The notes under the pieces: model-generated
What the model was told of the DNA's origin: nothing
Databases searched by the model: none
The model's input: only the letters and a program-made list of their open reading frames with translations
Shown: positions 5,701-13,283 of the stretch, in pieces
Position numbering within the stretch: the stretch's first letter is position 1
Layout: every line of letters starts with the position of its first letter
Assembly (NCBI GenBank): GCA_946478635.1
Contig: CAMLCX010000084.1
Coordinates: 1-13,284 of the forward strand
From: an uncultured Pseudomonadota bacterium
Lineage (GTDB): Bacteria > Desulfobacterota_B > Binatia > UBA9968
Reading direction: 5' to 3'
Length of the DNA: 13,284 nucleotides
Position numbers and translations under genes: made by a program

Positions 5701-6204
5701 ATGCTGCCACACTTAAAGGGCTTCAGCCTGCAACAATGGATCGATGAGAATCGCGGCAATTGGGGCCAGCGCCGGGTGATCTGGCAGGATTCGGATTTCA
5801 TTGCCTTTGTCACGCGCGGGCCCAACAAACGCAAGGACTATCATATCAACCCGGGCGACGAGATCTTTTATCAGCTCGAAGGCGAGCTCAACCTTCATTA
5901 TCTGAAAGAGGACAGACACGACATCGCGGTTTTGCGCGCCGGCGATCTGTTTCTCTTGCCTGCGAAGATTCCCCACTCGCCGCGCCGGGCTGACGGTTCG
6001 TGGACGTTTGTGATCGAACGCCGCCGCGGCGCGGACGAGATCGATCGCTTCATCTGGCCCTGCGAAAACTGCGGCAATAATCTTTATCAAGCAGAGGTCC
6101 GCTTCGACGATCCGGGCGGCGCCGTCAATGAAGCAACGAACGCGTTAAAGAGCGACGCCGCCTTGGCGACATGCAGGAAGTGCGGGCAAGTGCTAGACGT
6201 GTAG
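5701..6204 (+). CDS. nbaC: 3-hydroxyanthranilate 3,4-dioxygenase
   Basis: The 167-residue cupin enzyme opens the ring of 3-hydroxyanthranilate to give 2-amino-3-carboxymuconate semialdehyde, in tryptophan (kynurenine) or 2-nitrobenzoate breakdown or in quinolinate/NAD synthesis. Family stretches are clear: FSLQQWIDENRG near the start, GPNKRKDYHINPGDEIFYQL, FLLPAKIPHSPRR and FVIERRR. The catalytic iron ligands are H48, E54 and H92, with R96 and E106 as likely substrate residues. The bacterial C-terminal rubredoxin-like iron site is intact as C121-x2-C124 and C158-x2-C161. The ATG at 5701 is chosen over a TTG 17 codons earlier because GGAGGG lies 3 nt before it and family length fits. No other kynurenine-pathway gene is adjacent. 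An ACMSD-like amidohydrolase lies about 6 kb away. Confidence 0.93.
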   Translation: MLPHLKGFSLQQWIDENRGNWGQRRVIWQDSDFIAFVTRGPNKRKDYHINPGDEIFYQLEGELNLHYLKEDRHDIAVLRAGDLFLLPAKIPHSPRRADGSWTFVIERRRGADEIDRFIWPCENCGNNLYQAEVRFDDPGGAVNEATNALKSDAALATCRKCGQVLDV

Positions 6205-6217
6205 TATCGCCTCCAAC

Positions 6218-6314
6218 TTCGTCATTCCCGCGCACGCGGGAATCCAGGGTTTCCCTGGTACCCTCCAATTACATGAGCAATGATCTGGAGGCCCGTTTCC
6301 ACGGGCATGACGAA
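6218..6314. mobile_element. 97-bp palindromic MITE-like or REP-like element
   Basis: The ends are inverted repeats: TTCGTCATTCCCG (6218-6230) and CGGGCATGACGAA (6302-6314), 12 of 13 bases matching. Inside are more hairpins: ATTCCCGCG/CGCGGGAAT (6224-6243), CCAGGG/CCCTGG (6244-6258), CCTCCA/TGGAGG (6262-6267 with 6286-6291) and GCCCGT/ACGGGC (6291-6306). The CGTCATTCCCGCG...CGCGGGAATCCAG end is a repeat type I know to be scattered in many bacterial genomes. It begins 13 nt after the dioxygenase stop codon and may end that transcript. I see no clear target-site duplication and no transposase. Confidence 0.65.
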
Positions 6315-6391
6315 CCTCGAGACCGCACACCGACGTCGGCGCGACATCTGGGTTAACAATCACTTTAAAAAATCTAAAGCGATGTCCGAGG

Positions 6392-8686
6392 TTAGTGCTT
6401 TGCTTGCAAAGCCTGCCAAACCTTCGGCGGCGTGAGGGGAAGTTCCTGAATGCGCACTCCGACCGCGCGCGATACCGCGTTGGCGATCGCGGAAGCCACC
6501 GGTAAAAGTCCGCCCTCGCCGATGCCTTTGGAGCCGAAGGGACCGGGGCCATTGCCGTTTTCGATGAGGATCGTATGGAAGTGCTCCGGCGTGTCGTCGA
6601 ATCTCGGCACCCGATAGTCCACGAGATTACCGTTCAGCAACTGGCCATCCTCATAAACCATTTCTTCCATTAAGGTGTGGCCGATGCCGAATAAGACAGC
6701 GCCTTCATCCTGGCCGACGCATTGATCGGGATTGATCGCCTTGCCGGTGTCGCAGGCCGATACGTAGTTCAGCACTCGGATCATGCCCGTATCCGGATCG
6801 ACTTCGACTTCGACTCCACCCCAACCAACTTCCCAGAACGTCGTCGTGGATCCCAATATGGCTTTGGGATTTTTTTTATCTTGGTAGAGTCCCTTGCCGA
6901 TGATTTCTCCAGCTTTACTGCCGAAAAAATCAACGATCACTTTGCTGAACGAAACGGGCGGACTTTCGCCGAATACCACATGACCGTTATGTAGTTTCAG
7001 GTTTTCCACTTTTTGCTTGAGCACCTTGGCGGCGCATTGCAGCAGTTGCTTGCGGGCATCCTGTGCCGCGCGAAGGACGGCCGTGCCCATAACCACCATG
7101 GAACTGCTTGCGCTGGTGGAAATGTCGTAGGGTGTCACGTCGGTATCGAGCTGGGCGACGCTGATTTGATCCATGGCGACGCAAAGCTCTTCCGAGACAA
7201 CCTGGCTCAAAGCCGTCCTCGGCCCCTGCCCCACTTCCACCGTGCCGGTGAGCAATACAATGCTGCCATCGGACGACATCTTCACCGCCGCGCCGGCGAC
7301 TTTATACGTTCCGCCGGCGTCTTTGATGCAGCAGCTGAGACCCTTGGCGCGGTTCGGCTTATCCGAGCTTTCTCGCCATTTGATCGCGTCGGCGACCTTC
7401 AAAAGTCCCTCTTCGAGATCGCAATCCACCGGTGTGTCGCCCTTTGTGTAGATGTCGCCCTTTTTGAGCAGATTCTTGATACGAAATTCCAGCGGATCAA
7501 GACCGAGCCGGTCGGCGATCATATCCATCTGCGATTCATAGGCCCAGGTGACTTGCAGCGCGCCGAATCCGCGGAAAGCCCCGGCGGGGACAGTATTGGT
7601 GTAAACGCCGTAGGCTTCCACCTTGGCGTAAGGAATTCTGTAAGGGCCGAGCGAGCGATAGGCGGCTTTCTGAGTCACCCGCGGGCCGGCGTCGGCGTAG
7701 GCGCCGGTGTCCATGTAAACCTGGCATTCTCGGGCGATCAGTTTGCCGTCTTTGGTTACGCCGGTCTTCACCGTGACGCGCGCCGGATGGCGTGTGACCG
7801 TTTTGAAGCTTTCATTGATCGACAGCTGGAGTTTCACCGGGCGGCGCGTCATCCACGATAGCGCGGCGGCAATCGGTTCGGCTTTGACGTAGAGCTTGCC
7901 GCCATAGCCGCCGCCGACGTAGGGCACGATCACGCGTATGCGGCTGAGCGGCAGGCGAAAGATGCCCGACAGATGATCGCGCAAAGTGAACGGGTCCTGG
8001 CAGGATGCCCAGACCGTGAGTTTTTCGCCGTCGTAGTAGACGATGTTGTTGTGCGCTTCGAGCGAGTAGTGCTGAACTTTCTGGAATCGAAATGTGTCTT
8101 CGAAGATATGATCGGCTTTGGCAAAGCCCTTGTCGACGTCCTCGCGTCCGAAAGTCAGGTAGTAGCAGATATTCGTGCCGTTGAACCGCTCCGGCGCGCC
8201 GTAAACCGAGCCGCGCAACTCGGCGCGCGCCACCCCGGCTTCATGGACAAGAACGGCTCCCGGCGCCGTGGCCTCTTCGATGTTGGTAACTTTCGGCAGC
8301 TCCTCGTACTCGACCTCGATCAGCTCCAGCGCCTGCTCAGCGGTGGCGGGATCGTCGGCCAGCACGGCCGCGACCGGATCGCCGACGTAGCGCACCTTAT
8401 CGACCGCAACGATGGACTGGTCCTTGTAGGTCGCGCCGTACTTGTAATTGAACCCTTGAATATCGTCCCGCGTCAGTGTCGCGATCACTCCGGGAAATTC
8501 CTTCGCCTTTGCCGCATCGACCTTGACGAGCTTCGCATGAGCCACGGGACTGCGCAGGATGCGCGCATGCGCCATGCCGGGAAGCTGGATATCGCTCGTG
8601 TAAATTGCCTTGCCGGTGACTTTCTCGACGCCGTCGACTCTGGGCGCATTGGTTCCCGCGATCAAATAGCTACGCTTGTCATTCAT
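6392..8686 (-). CDS. Xanthine dehydrogenase-family molybdopterin-binding subunit
   Basis: This 764-residue protein is the large, substrate-hydroxylating subunit of a molybdenum hydroxylase. Residues 1-130 are the aldehyde oxidase/xanthine dehydrogenase a/b hammerhead domain (VDGVEKVTGKAIYTSDI, DKVRYVGDPVAAV); the rest is the Mo-cofactor domain. Motifs seen are GGGYGGK (258-264), AFRGFG (370-375), VEVGQG (483-488) and GSKGIGEGG (718-726), where E724 should be the catalytic base. The CO-dehydrogenase signature AYRCSFR is absent, so this is not CoxL. The substrate is more likely an aldehyde, aromatic acyl-CoA or N-heterocycle. Family members normally work with separate FAD and 2Fe-2S subunits, and none is in the window. 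A terminator separates it from the upstream zinc-ribbon gene, and no clear ribosome site precedes the ATG at 8686. Confidence 0.93.
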   Translation of the reverse strand: MNDKRSYLIAGTNAPRVDGVEKVTGKAIYTSDIQLPGMAHARILRSPVAHAKLVKVDAAKAKEFPGVIATLTRDDIQGFNYKYGATYKDQSIVAVDKVRYVGDPVAAVLADDPATAEQALELIEVEYEELPKVTNIEEATAPGAVLVHEAGVARAELRGSVYGAPERFNGTNICYYLTFGREDVDKGFAKADHIFEDTFRFQKVQHYSLEAHNNIVYYDGEKLTVWASCQDPFTLRDHLSGIFRLPLSRIRVIVPYVGGGYGGKLYVKAEPIAAALSWMTRRPVKLQLSINESFKTVTRHPARVTVKTGVTKDGKLIARECQVYMDTGAYADAGPRVTQKAAYRSLGPYRIPYAKVEAYGVYTNTVPAGAFRGFGALQVTWAYESQMDMIADRLGLDPLEFRIKNLLKKGDIYTKGDTPVDCDLEEGLLKVADAIKWRESSDKPNRAKGLSCCIKDAGGTYKVAGAAVKMSSDGSIVLLTGTVEVGQGPRTALSQVVSEELCVAMDQISVAQLDTDVTPYDISTSASSSMVVMGTAVLRAAQDARKQLLQCAAKVLKQKVENLKLHNGHVVFGESPPVSFSKVIVDFFGSKAGEIIGKGLYQDKKNPKAILGSTTTFWEVGWGGVEVEVDPDTGMIRVLNYVSACDTGKAINPDQCVGQDEGAVLFGIGHTLMEEMVYEDGQLLNGNLVDYRVPRFDDTPEHFHTILIENGNGPGPFGSKGIGEGGLLPVASAIANAVSRAVGVRIQELPLTPPKVWQALQAKH

Positions 8687-8689
8687 AGA

Positions 8690-8728
8690 TTAAATGAAAA
8701 CAAGCCGCGGCGAGACGCTCGCCGCGGC
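8690..8728 (-). terminator. Intrinsic terminator after the zinc-ribbon gene
   Basis: Minus strand GCCGCGGCGAG (8728-8718), loop CGT, CTCGCCGCGGC (8714-8704): an 11-bp perfect GC-rich stem followed by the T-rich TTGTTTTCATTT. It lies 13 nt after the stop of the zinc-ribbon gene and just before the molybdopterin subunit gene, so it should end or attenuate the ubiD-zinc ribbon transcript. Confidence 0.75.
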
Positions 8729-8741
8729 CGGTGAGAAAAGG

Positions 8742-8888
8742 TTATTTGCGGATCTTCGGGCTGTCTTTTTCCGGAAAGTAAAGATCGCAGAATGGACAAT
8801 GAAAGTTCATCCCCGACCCGAGCATGTGCGGATTCACCACGAAAACCTTTTTGCAGCTTGGACAAGTTATTTCTACGGCCTGGCCCAT
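8742..8888 (-). CDS. Small zinc-ribbon protein, 48 residues
   Basis: ATG at 8888 is preceded at 4 nt by CAGGAGG (8899-8893), a near-perfect ribosome site. The product begins MGQAVEITCPSCKKVFVV and carries C9-x2-C12 and C31-x2-C34 (CPFC), a four-cysteine zinc ribbon of the FmdB/MJ0042 kind, with a basic C-terminus ending PKIRK. It starts 39 nt after the ubiD stop on the same strand, so the two probably form an operon that ends at the hairpin at 8728-8704. The function is unknown. Possible roles are a metal- or RNA-binding accessory factor or a small partner of the decarboxylase, by context only. The strong ribosome site and intact cysteine pairs make it likely to be a real gene. Confidence 0.75.
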   Translation of the reverse strand: MGQAVEITCPSCKKVFVVNPHMLGSGMNFHCPFCDLYFPEKDSPKIRK

Positions 8889-8927
8889 CGTTCCTCCTGA
8901 ATATCAGCTAAATAAGTTATTCAATCT

Positions 8928-10373
8928 TTACGACCAGTAGGTCGTCCGATCCATCGGAATATGTTGCAGAACCTCGCCGGGGACATACTCCTCCAGCTTG
9001 ATCCGCTCCATGGCCTCGTCCGGGCACTTCGATACCGGCGAAAACGGCCGGTCGAGCGGCTTGGTGGCATCGACAATCATGCCGGAGGTCTTGATCTCAT
9101 CGACCAGCGAGGGATCCAAAAAGTTGCCGCGGAACAATGGCTGCAGGATCGACACCTGTCGGTGCGGCTGCACGCGGGTCGCAAACGCCCAGAGAATATC
9201 CGTTGGATTGAACACGTCGATATCGTCGTCAAACACAAAGACGTTCTTGGTGTGATCGAAGGTCAACGCCGCGGCGGCGGCGCGGCCGGGATCGCCCTCC
9301 GACATCTTCTTCATCGAGATGAAGACATTGTAGTGCGCATGCCGGCCCTGCTTGCAGACGGCCGTAACCCCCGGAACGGCTTCGCGGCAGCGGCGCAGAT
9401 AAGCGCCCTCGCGCGGCAGATCCATCCAGGGCTTGTCGCCTTCCGGTGTGATCACCGACTGATACATGGCGCCGTTGCGATAATTGATCGCGCGCACCTC
9501 GTAATGCACACAAGTCGTGTAGCGCTGCGGGCCGAGATAACCGGGAGCCTCGCCGAAGGGCCCTTCGACCACGCGGCCACCGGGTTTGAGCACGCCTTCG
9601 ATCACGACTTCAGCATCGGCAGGGATCAGTAAATCATCGCCGAAAGTTTCCGAGGCGACCAGCCGCAGCGGTTCGCCCATGTATCCGCCAATGACATCAT
9701 ATTCGCTGACTTCGAACGGACCGCTATAACAAGCGCCCATATGAAACGCCGGGTGATGGCCGAGCACCGTGGCGACCGGCATCTCAAGGTTATTTTCTTC
9801 GTAGTCTTTGAATATTTTCCATAGGTGGCGGGGCGAGGCGTAAAGCGCCGTCGAGGTTTTCGATTTCACTTCCATGCGATGGTAGGAAAGATTGTAGATC
9901 CCCGACTTCCGGTCCTTGGTGATCGTCGACAAAACGATATAGGGTCCGCCGTCCATCTCGTGGTGGCGCATGATGGGGATTTGATAAAGATCCACATCTT
10001 TGCCGACCATGGTGTTTTCCTTGATCGGCGCGTCCTTCCTGCTGACGATTGTCGGCGGAACACGATGCTCCTCCATTTCCAGGCACTTCTCCGCCATCTG
10101 CGGCCGCGTTGCGTTACGCGGCATGCCCAGAGCAATCTGCGTCTTTCCTTGGGAGATCTCGCAGTTCATTGTCAGCTTGATCGGACCGACTTTACCGTTC
10201 AAATTCAGCGGGTTGTCAAAGATGATGATCGGAAACTTTTTCTGCGCGCCGAGATGCTTGATGATCGCCGTGACGTCGTAATTTGCCGGATTGACTTGCT
10301 TGGTGATGTGGATCACCTCGCCCGGCAGTTGACGCTCGCAGTCCGATATAAAGGTCCTGAGATCTTTAGCCAT
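8928..10373 (-). CDS. UbiD-family prenyl-FMN-dependent decarboxylase
   Basis: The 481-residue protein belongs to the UbiD/Fdc family, which reversibly decarboxylates aromatic or alpha,beta-unsaturated acids with prenylated FMN. Key residues are placed as in Fdc1: N161 and R166 in NLSYHRMEV, and E270 and E275 in EGPFGEAPGY, with the family's 5-residue spacing in both pairs. VLGHHPAF (204-210 region) and the ITPEGDKPWMDLPREG stretch also fit. The true UbiD substrate, 4-hydroxy-3-polyprenylbenzoate, is not implied; neighbours suggest catabolism of an aromatic or heterocyclic acid. The cofactor needs a UbiX prenyltransferase, which is not in the window. AGGAG lies 8 nt before the ATG at 10373. 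The zinc-ribbon gene follows after 39 nt. Confidence 0.92.
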   Translation of the reverse strand: MAKDLRTFISDCERQLPGEVIHITKQVNPANYDVTAIIKHLGAQKKFPIIIFDNPLNLNGKVGPIKLTMNCEISQGKTQIALGMPRNATRPQMAEKCLEMEEHRVPPTIVSRKDAPIKENTMVGKDVDLYQIPIMRHHEMDGGPYIVLSTITKDRKSGIYNLSYHRMEVKSKTSTALYASPRHLWKIFKDYEENNLEMPVATVLGHHPAFHMGACYSGPFEVSEYDVIGGYMGEPLRLVASETFGDDLLIPADAEVVIEGVLKPGGRVVEGPFGEAPGYLGPQRYTTCVHYEVRAINYRNGAMYQSVITPEGDKPWMDLPREGAYLRRCREAVPGVTAVCKQGRHAHYNVFISMKKMSEGDPGRAAAAALTFDHTKNVFVFDDDIDVFNPTDILWAFATRVQPHRQVSILQPLFRGNFLDPSLVDEIKTSGMIVDATKPLDRPFSPVSKCPDEAMERIKLEEYVPGEVLQHIPMDRTTYWS

Positions 10374-10415
10374 GATCGTCTCCTAAGCAATGTTATGAAA
10401 AAGTTTATGCAAAAA

Positions 10416-10444
10416 GACTTATCCAATGCTCCGAAAATTGTCAA
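10416..10444 (-). promoter_or_regulatory. Weak candidate promoter of the ubiD-zinc ribbon operon
   Basis: Minus strand TTGACA (10444-10439), a 17-bp spacer, TAAGTC (10421-10416). The -35 is perfect but the -10 is poor. It would give a short leader of about 35 nt before the ubiD ATG. The rest of the 219-nt gap (10374-10592) shows nothing else I can support. Confidence 0.35.
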
Positions 10445-10592
10445 TCGAACCCGCTGAAACGACTCTCCAATCCGCGCTGCGATCTAACCAACAGCAGCCT
10501 TCGCATAGCCAATACTGAAAATTAGTTCGATTGAACCAAAGATGCTGAGCGCCATTTTGTCGCGACGATTCTTCGCCTCGGCCTGGCTTGCT

Positions 10593-11429
10593 CTACTCAA
10601 AAATAATCGCGCGATTGCCGTGCAGAAAAACCCGTTCTTCGAGCATGAGCCTGACCGCCTTGGCGAGCACGACCTTTTCCACATCCCGCCCCGCGTGCAC
10701 CATGGCCGCGGCGGTATGGGTGTGATTTACCGGAATGACGCCCTGGGCGATGATCGGCCCGGTATCGAGATCGTCGGTGACAATATGCGCCGTGGCGCCG
10801 ATGATCTTTACGCCGCGCTCATAGGCTTGATGATACGGCTTGGCGCCGATGAAGGCTGGCAAAAACGAATGATGAATATTGATCATTCGCTTGGGATAGC
10901 GCGCCACGAATTTCGGCGAGAGAATGCGCATGTATTTCGCCAATACGATGTATTCCGGCGCGTAGCCGGCCAGCACTTCGGCGACCAAATCTTCGTGCGC
11001 CGTTCGTTCGAGATTCTGATGGTTCACGTAATGAAACGGGATGCCGAACTGTTCCACTAATGCTTTTAGTTTTTCATGGTTGCTGACCACCGCGCGAATC
11101 TGCGCCGGCAGTTCCCCGGAATAGTGGCGGATCAGCAAATCGCCAAGACAATGCGCCTCGGTCGTCGCCATGATCACGATCGGTTGCTGTTCAGAGGCAA
11201 TGAGCTTCACCACCGCTGCCTGCGGAAGAATCTGCTCCAAATAGGAAACAACCCGATCCGGCGCCGTCGGCCCTTCAAACGCCGTGCGCATAAAGAAATG
11301 CTTCGCTTCCAGGTCGACAAATTCCTGGTTATTCAGAACATTATAGCCCGCGTTGTAAAGGACGCCGGTAATTTTGTGTACCAATCCAGCTTCATCCGGA
11401 CAGTCGATGCGTAAAATATGCGGCGTCAC
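10593..11429 (-). CDS. purU: Formyltetrahydrofolate deformylase
   Basis: PurU hydrolyses 10-formyl-tetrahydrofolate to formate and tetrahydrofolate, balancing one-carbon pools and feeding formate to purine synthesis. With the GTG start at 11429 the protein has 278 residues, close to E. coli PurU (280). Residues 1-80 form the ACT domain (HILRIDCPDEAGLVHKITG); residues 83-270 are the formyltransferase-fold domain. The catalytic trio is N184 and H186 in NIHHSFLP and D222 in DLDTGPI, with the 38-residue N-to-D spacing of this superfamily. A longer frame starts at ATG 11480, but its extra 17 residues have no family match, while GGAGAG lies 6 nt before the GTG. There is no obvious functional tie to the neighbouring genes. 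Confidence 0.93.
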   Translation of the reverse strand: MTPHILRIDCPDEAGLVHKITGVLYNAGYNVLNNQEFVDLEAKHFFMRTAFEGPTAPDRVVSYLEQILPQAAVVKLIASEQQPIVIMATTEAHCLGDLLIRHYSGELPAQIRAVVSNHEKLKALVEQFGIPFHYVNHQNLERTAHEDLVAEVLAGYAPEYIVLAKYMRILSPKFVARYPKRMINIHHSFLPAFIGAKPYHQAYERGVKIIGATAHIVTDDLDTGPIIAQGVIPVNHTHTAAAMVHAGRDVEKVVLAKAVRLMLEERVFLHGNRAIIFE

Positions 11430-11554
11430 TGAAAACTCTCCAATCGATTTGGAATGGGCGTAAGTATCGCACGACCACAAAGAGAGATAAACCCGCCGAT
11501 CAAAACCGGTAATCTAGGCCGGCACTTCGAATAGTCACCGCGTTGTATATCTGA

Positions 11555-12124
11555 TCAGGACGATTTCTTGGCCTGCGCCGTCGCGATCGCCCGTGTCACC
11601 ATGGGGCTTGAAATAGCTTCGTCCTCTGAGAGGCCCAGCTTGGCGAGCAGCGGCTTGATGGTTCCGATGTAATCTCTGAGAAGAGCGTCATCGAGGGAAA
11701 GATTAAATGTCACCTGCGCCGTTGGCCCGGCAAGATCGGCGAATCGTAGAAGCGATTCATCGGCTGCACGAAGGTCGTGGCGACCGCAGACAATGAATTC
11801 TACCGGAACCGTTGTTACAATCTTCGTGTCGTTCGAAAGAATAGCAGCAAGCGCGAGCGTTAGGGAACCAGGTCGAGCCAGTTGGTTCCGCAGCACGTCG
11901 AGGCCAAATAAGTCTCTGCAAACTGCTGGATTGTAAGATGCAAGCTCATGCGCAAGGTCATCAAACTCATTCAACCTCAGGGCAACCACGACCACGCTCC
12001 GCTTTGCGCTCGTGAGCCGCTCCACCTCACGGCAAATTCCTCGTATTCTGACCGCCTGGGAGATCCAGACCGAATCCTCCGCCCTGGCCGCTTGATCCTT
12101 TCTACCGAACAGCCAACTCAGCAT
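11555..12124 (-). CDS. Hypothetical protein resembling a degenerate SecA nucleotide-binding domain 2
   Basis: The 189-residue product has no full match I can name, but it follows the second half of the SecA motor in order. An [12 protein letters not shown] helix (26-37) and a [21 protein letters not shown] strand-helix (41-61) resemble the start of NBD2. [20 protein letters not shown] (108-127) lines up with the SecA stretch [35 protein letters not shown] (140-154) lines up with FYLSLEDDLMRIFG, and [22 protein letters not shown] (163-184) with the SecA segment MKxxExIEHxxVTxAIxxAQ. The GRAGRQGD arginine-finger motif is lost and no Walker A is present, so ATPase activity is not expected. It starts 46 nt after the amidohydrolase gene on the same strand and could be co-transcribed. 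No clear ribosome site is seen. Confidence 0.68.
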   Translation of the reverse strand: [189 protein letters not shown]

Positions 12125-12170
12125 GAGACGAAAAACCCACTAGGACGGTAAAAAGCCGAATTGCGACTTA

Positions 12171-13283
12171 TCAATGAGCCGAGTTCTGCCCATTCAACCC
12201 GAACATCCGCATCGCATTGCCGCCGAGAACTTTTTCTTTGTCGGCTTCGGACAGATTTTTCATCTGCTTGACCACGTCCACTGTTCTCGGCCAAGTGGCG
12301 ACGGCATCGCCGTGATCGAAGTCGCTGCCGATGATGATGTTGTGGTTTGGCCAACCGTTGACCGTGTCGGCAAGGTAGGACTCCCATGCGACGGCGGCAA
12401 TGTAGAATTGATCGAAGTATTGGCTCGGCGACCTTTTGATGCCTTTCTTCCCCTCGAAAAACTGTTGTACAGAGATGGACACGGTTGCTTCGTTGGGCAT
12501 ATGCGCATCGAGCGTATGCATGAGCCAGGGCACCCAGCCGATGCCGCCTTCGAAAAAGCCGAACTTCAAGGTTGGAAAACGATCGAGCAGGCCGCTGAAG
12601 ATCAAGCGCGCGGCGCTGACCATGTAAGTAAGCGGAAAACCGAGCGCAGTCGGAAAATGTTGAAACCCCTGGTATCGTTCCGCGCCGACCAGCCACGGGT
12701 GGCTGTGCTGCAATTCAAAGACCCGCGCCGCGGGGTGAAGCAGAATCGGAATGTTTAGATCAGCGATTTCTTCGTAGAGCGGGAACAGCACTTCGTTGTC
12801 GAGATCGCCGTCGCCCCAACCGCCGTTGAATTTGACCGCTTTGAGACCCAGCTCTTTCACGGCGCGGCGCAGTTCCTTGATCGATTCCGGAATGTCCGGC
12901 AGATAAATCCAGGCGCAACCGATAAAGCGATCGTCGCCCTGAATATCTTCCGCCACCGTGTCGTTGTACGCGCGTGCAAGCTGCCGGCCGAGCTCGGGGT
13001 CGCACTCGTAGATCAATGGGCGATTGTCGGGGATCAAGACCTGCCGGTCGAAGCCATCCTTTTTCATAAACTCGGCGCGCAAAGGAATACTCCAGCGCCC
13101 TTCTTTAAAGGAATGGATCTTCTTGCCGTCGCGGTAGTAGGTCGCAACTTTGCCAGGGACGGCTTCGCCGTACCGCACCATGTCGCCCCTATCCTCGACC
13201 ACTTCGAGATGACCCTTTCCCGGATGATTGACCTTGTCGATAAAACGAAGCGGCCAGTAGTGCGTATCGCCGTCAATGTACAT
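12171..13283 (-). CDS. Amidohydrolase family 2 (ACMSD-like) protein
   Basis: This 370-residue protein has the TIM-barrel layout of PF04909 enzymes, metal-dependent decarboxylases and hydrolases such as aminocarboxymuconate-semialdehyde decarboxylase. It begins MYIDGDTHYWP, the usual first strand, with a metal site reduced from HxH to DxH (D6, H8). Other likely ligands are H183 in ILLHPAA, E245 in FGFFEGG with H256 nearby, and D321 in IIGSDFDHGD. The C-terminal VLGGNAMRMFGL helix is typical. The start codon is one base from the window edge: the N-terminus looks complete, but an upstream start or ribosome site cannot be judged. The substrate is not identifiable. Decarboxylation of an aromatic acid or hydrolysis are both possible. 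Confidence 0.87.
   Translation of the reverse strand: MYIDGDTHYWPLRFIDKVNHPGKGHLEVVEDRGDMVRYGEAVPGKVATYYRDGKKIHSFKEGRWSIPLRAEFMKKDGFDRQVLIPDNRPLIYECDPELGRQLARAYNDTVAEDIQGDDRFIGCAWIYLPDIPESIKELRRAVKELGLKAVKFNGGWGDGDLDNEVLFPLYEEIADLNIPILLHPAARVFELQHSHPWLVGAERYQGFQHFPTALGFPLTYMVSAARLIFSGLLDRFPTLKFGFFEGGIGWVPWLMHTLDAHMPNEATVSISVQQFFEGKKGIKRSPSQYFDQFYIAAVAWESYLADTVNGWPNHNIIIGSDFDHGDAVATWPRTVDVVKQMKNLSEADKEKVLGGNAMRMFGLNGQNSAH

Noticed and set aside
6220..6314. CRISPR or attachment site at the hairpin-rich stretch
   Set aside because: There are no regularly spaced direct repeats and no tRNA gene nearby. The structure is an inverted-repeat element.
6360..6391. Terminator after the molybdopterin subunit gene (CTTTA/TAAAG with a T-rich loop)
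   Set aside because: The stem is only 5 AT-rich pairs with the T run inside the loop, so it is too weak to call.
6392..8686. Carbon monoxide dehydrogenase large subunit (CoxL)
   Set aside because: The AYRCSFR active-site loop is absent; AFRGFG is at that place, as in general xanthine dehydrogenase-type hydroxylases.
7013..8734. Two long plus-strand frames (282 and 253 codons) opposite the molybdopterin subunit gene
   Set aside because: The opposite strand encodes a protein with all family motifs; these translations have no recognisable domain.
11430..11480. 17-residue N-terminal extension of PurU from ATG 11480
   Set aside because: No family match and no good ribosome site; GGAGAG fits the GTG at 11429, and PurU proteins begin directly with the ACT domain.
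12118..12696. 192-codon minus-strand frame overlapping the amidohydrolase gene
   Set aside because: It is an alternative frame of the amidohydrolase gene, very rich in arginine, with no motifs.
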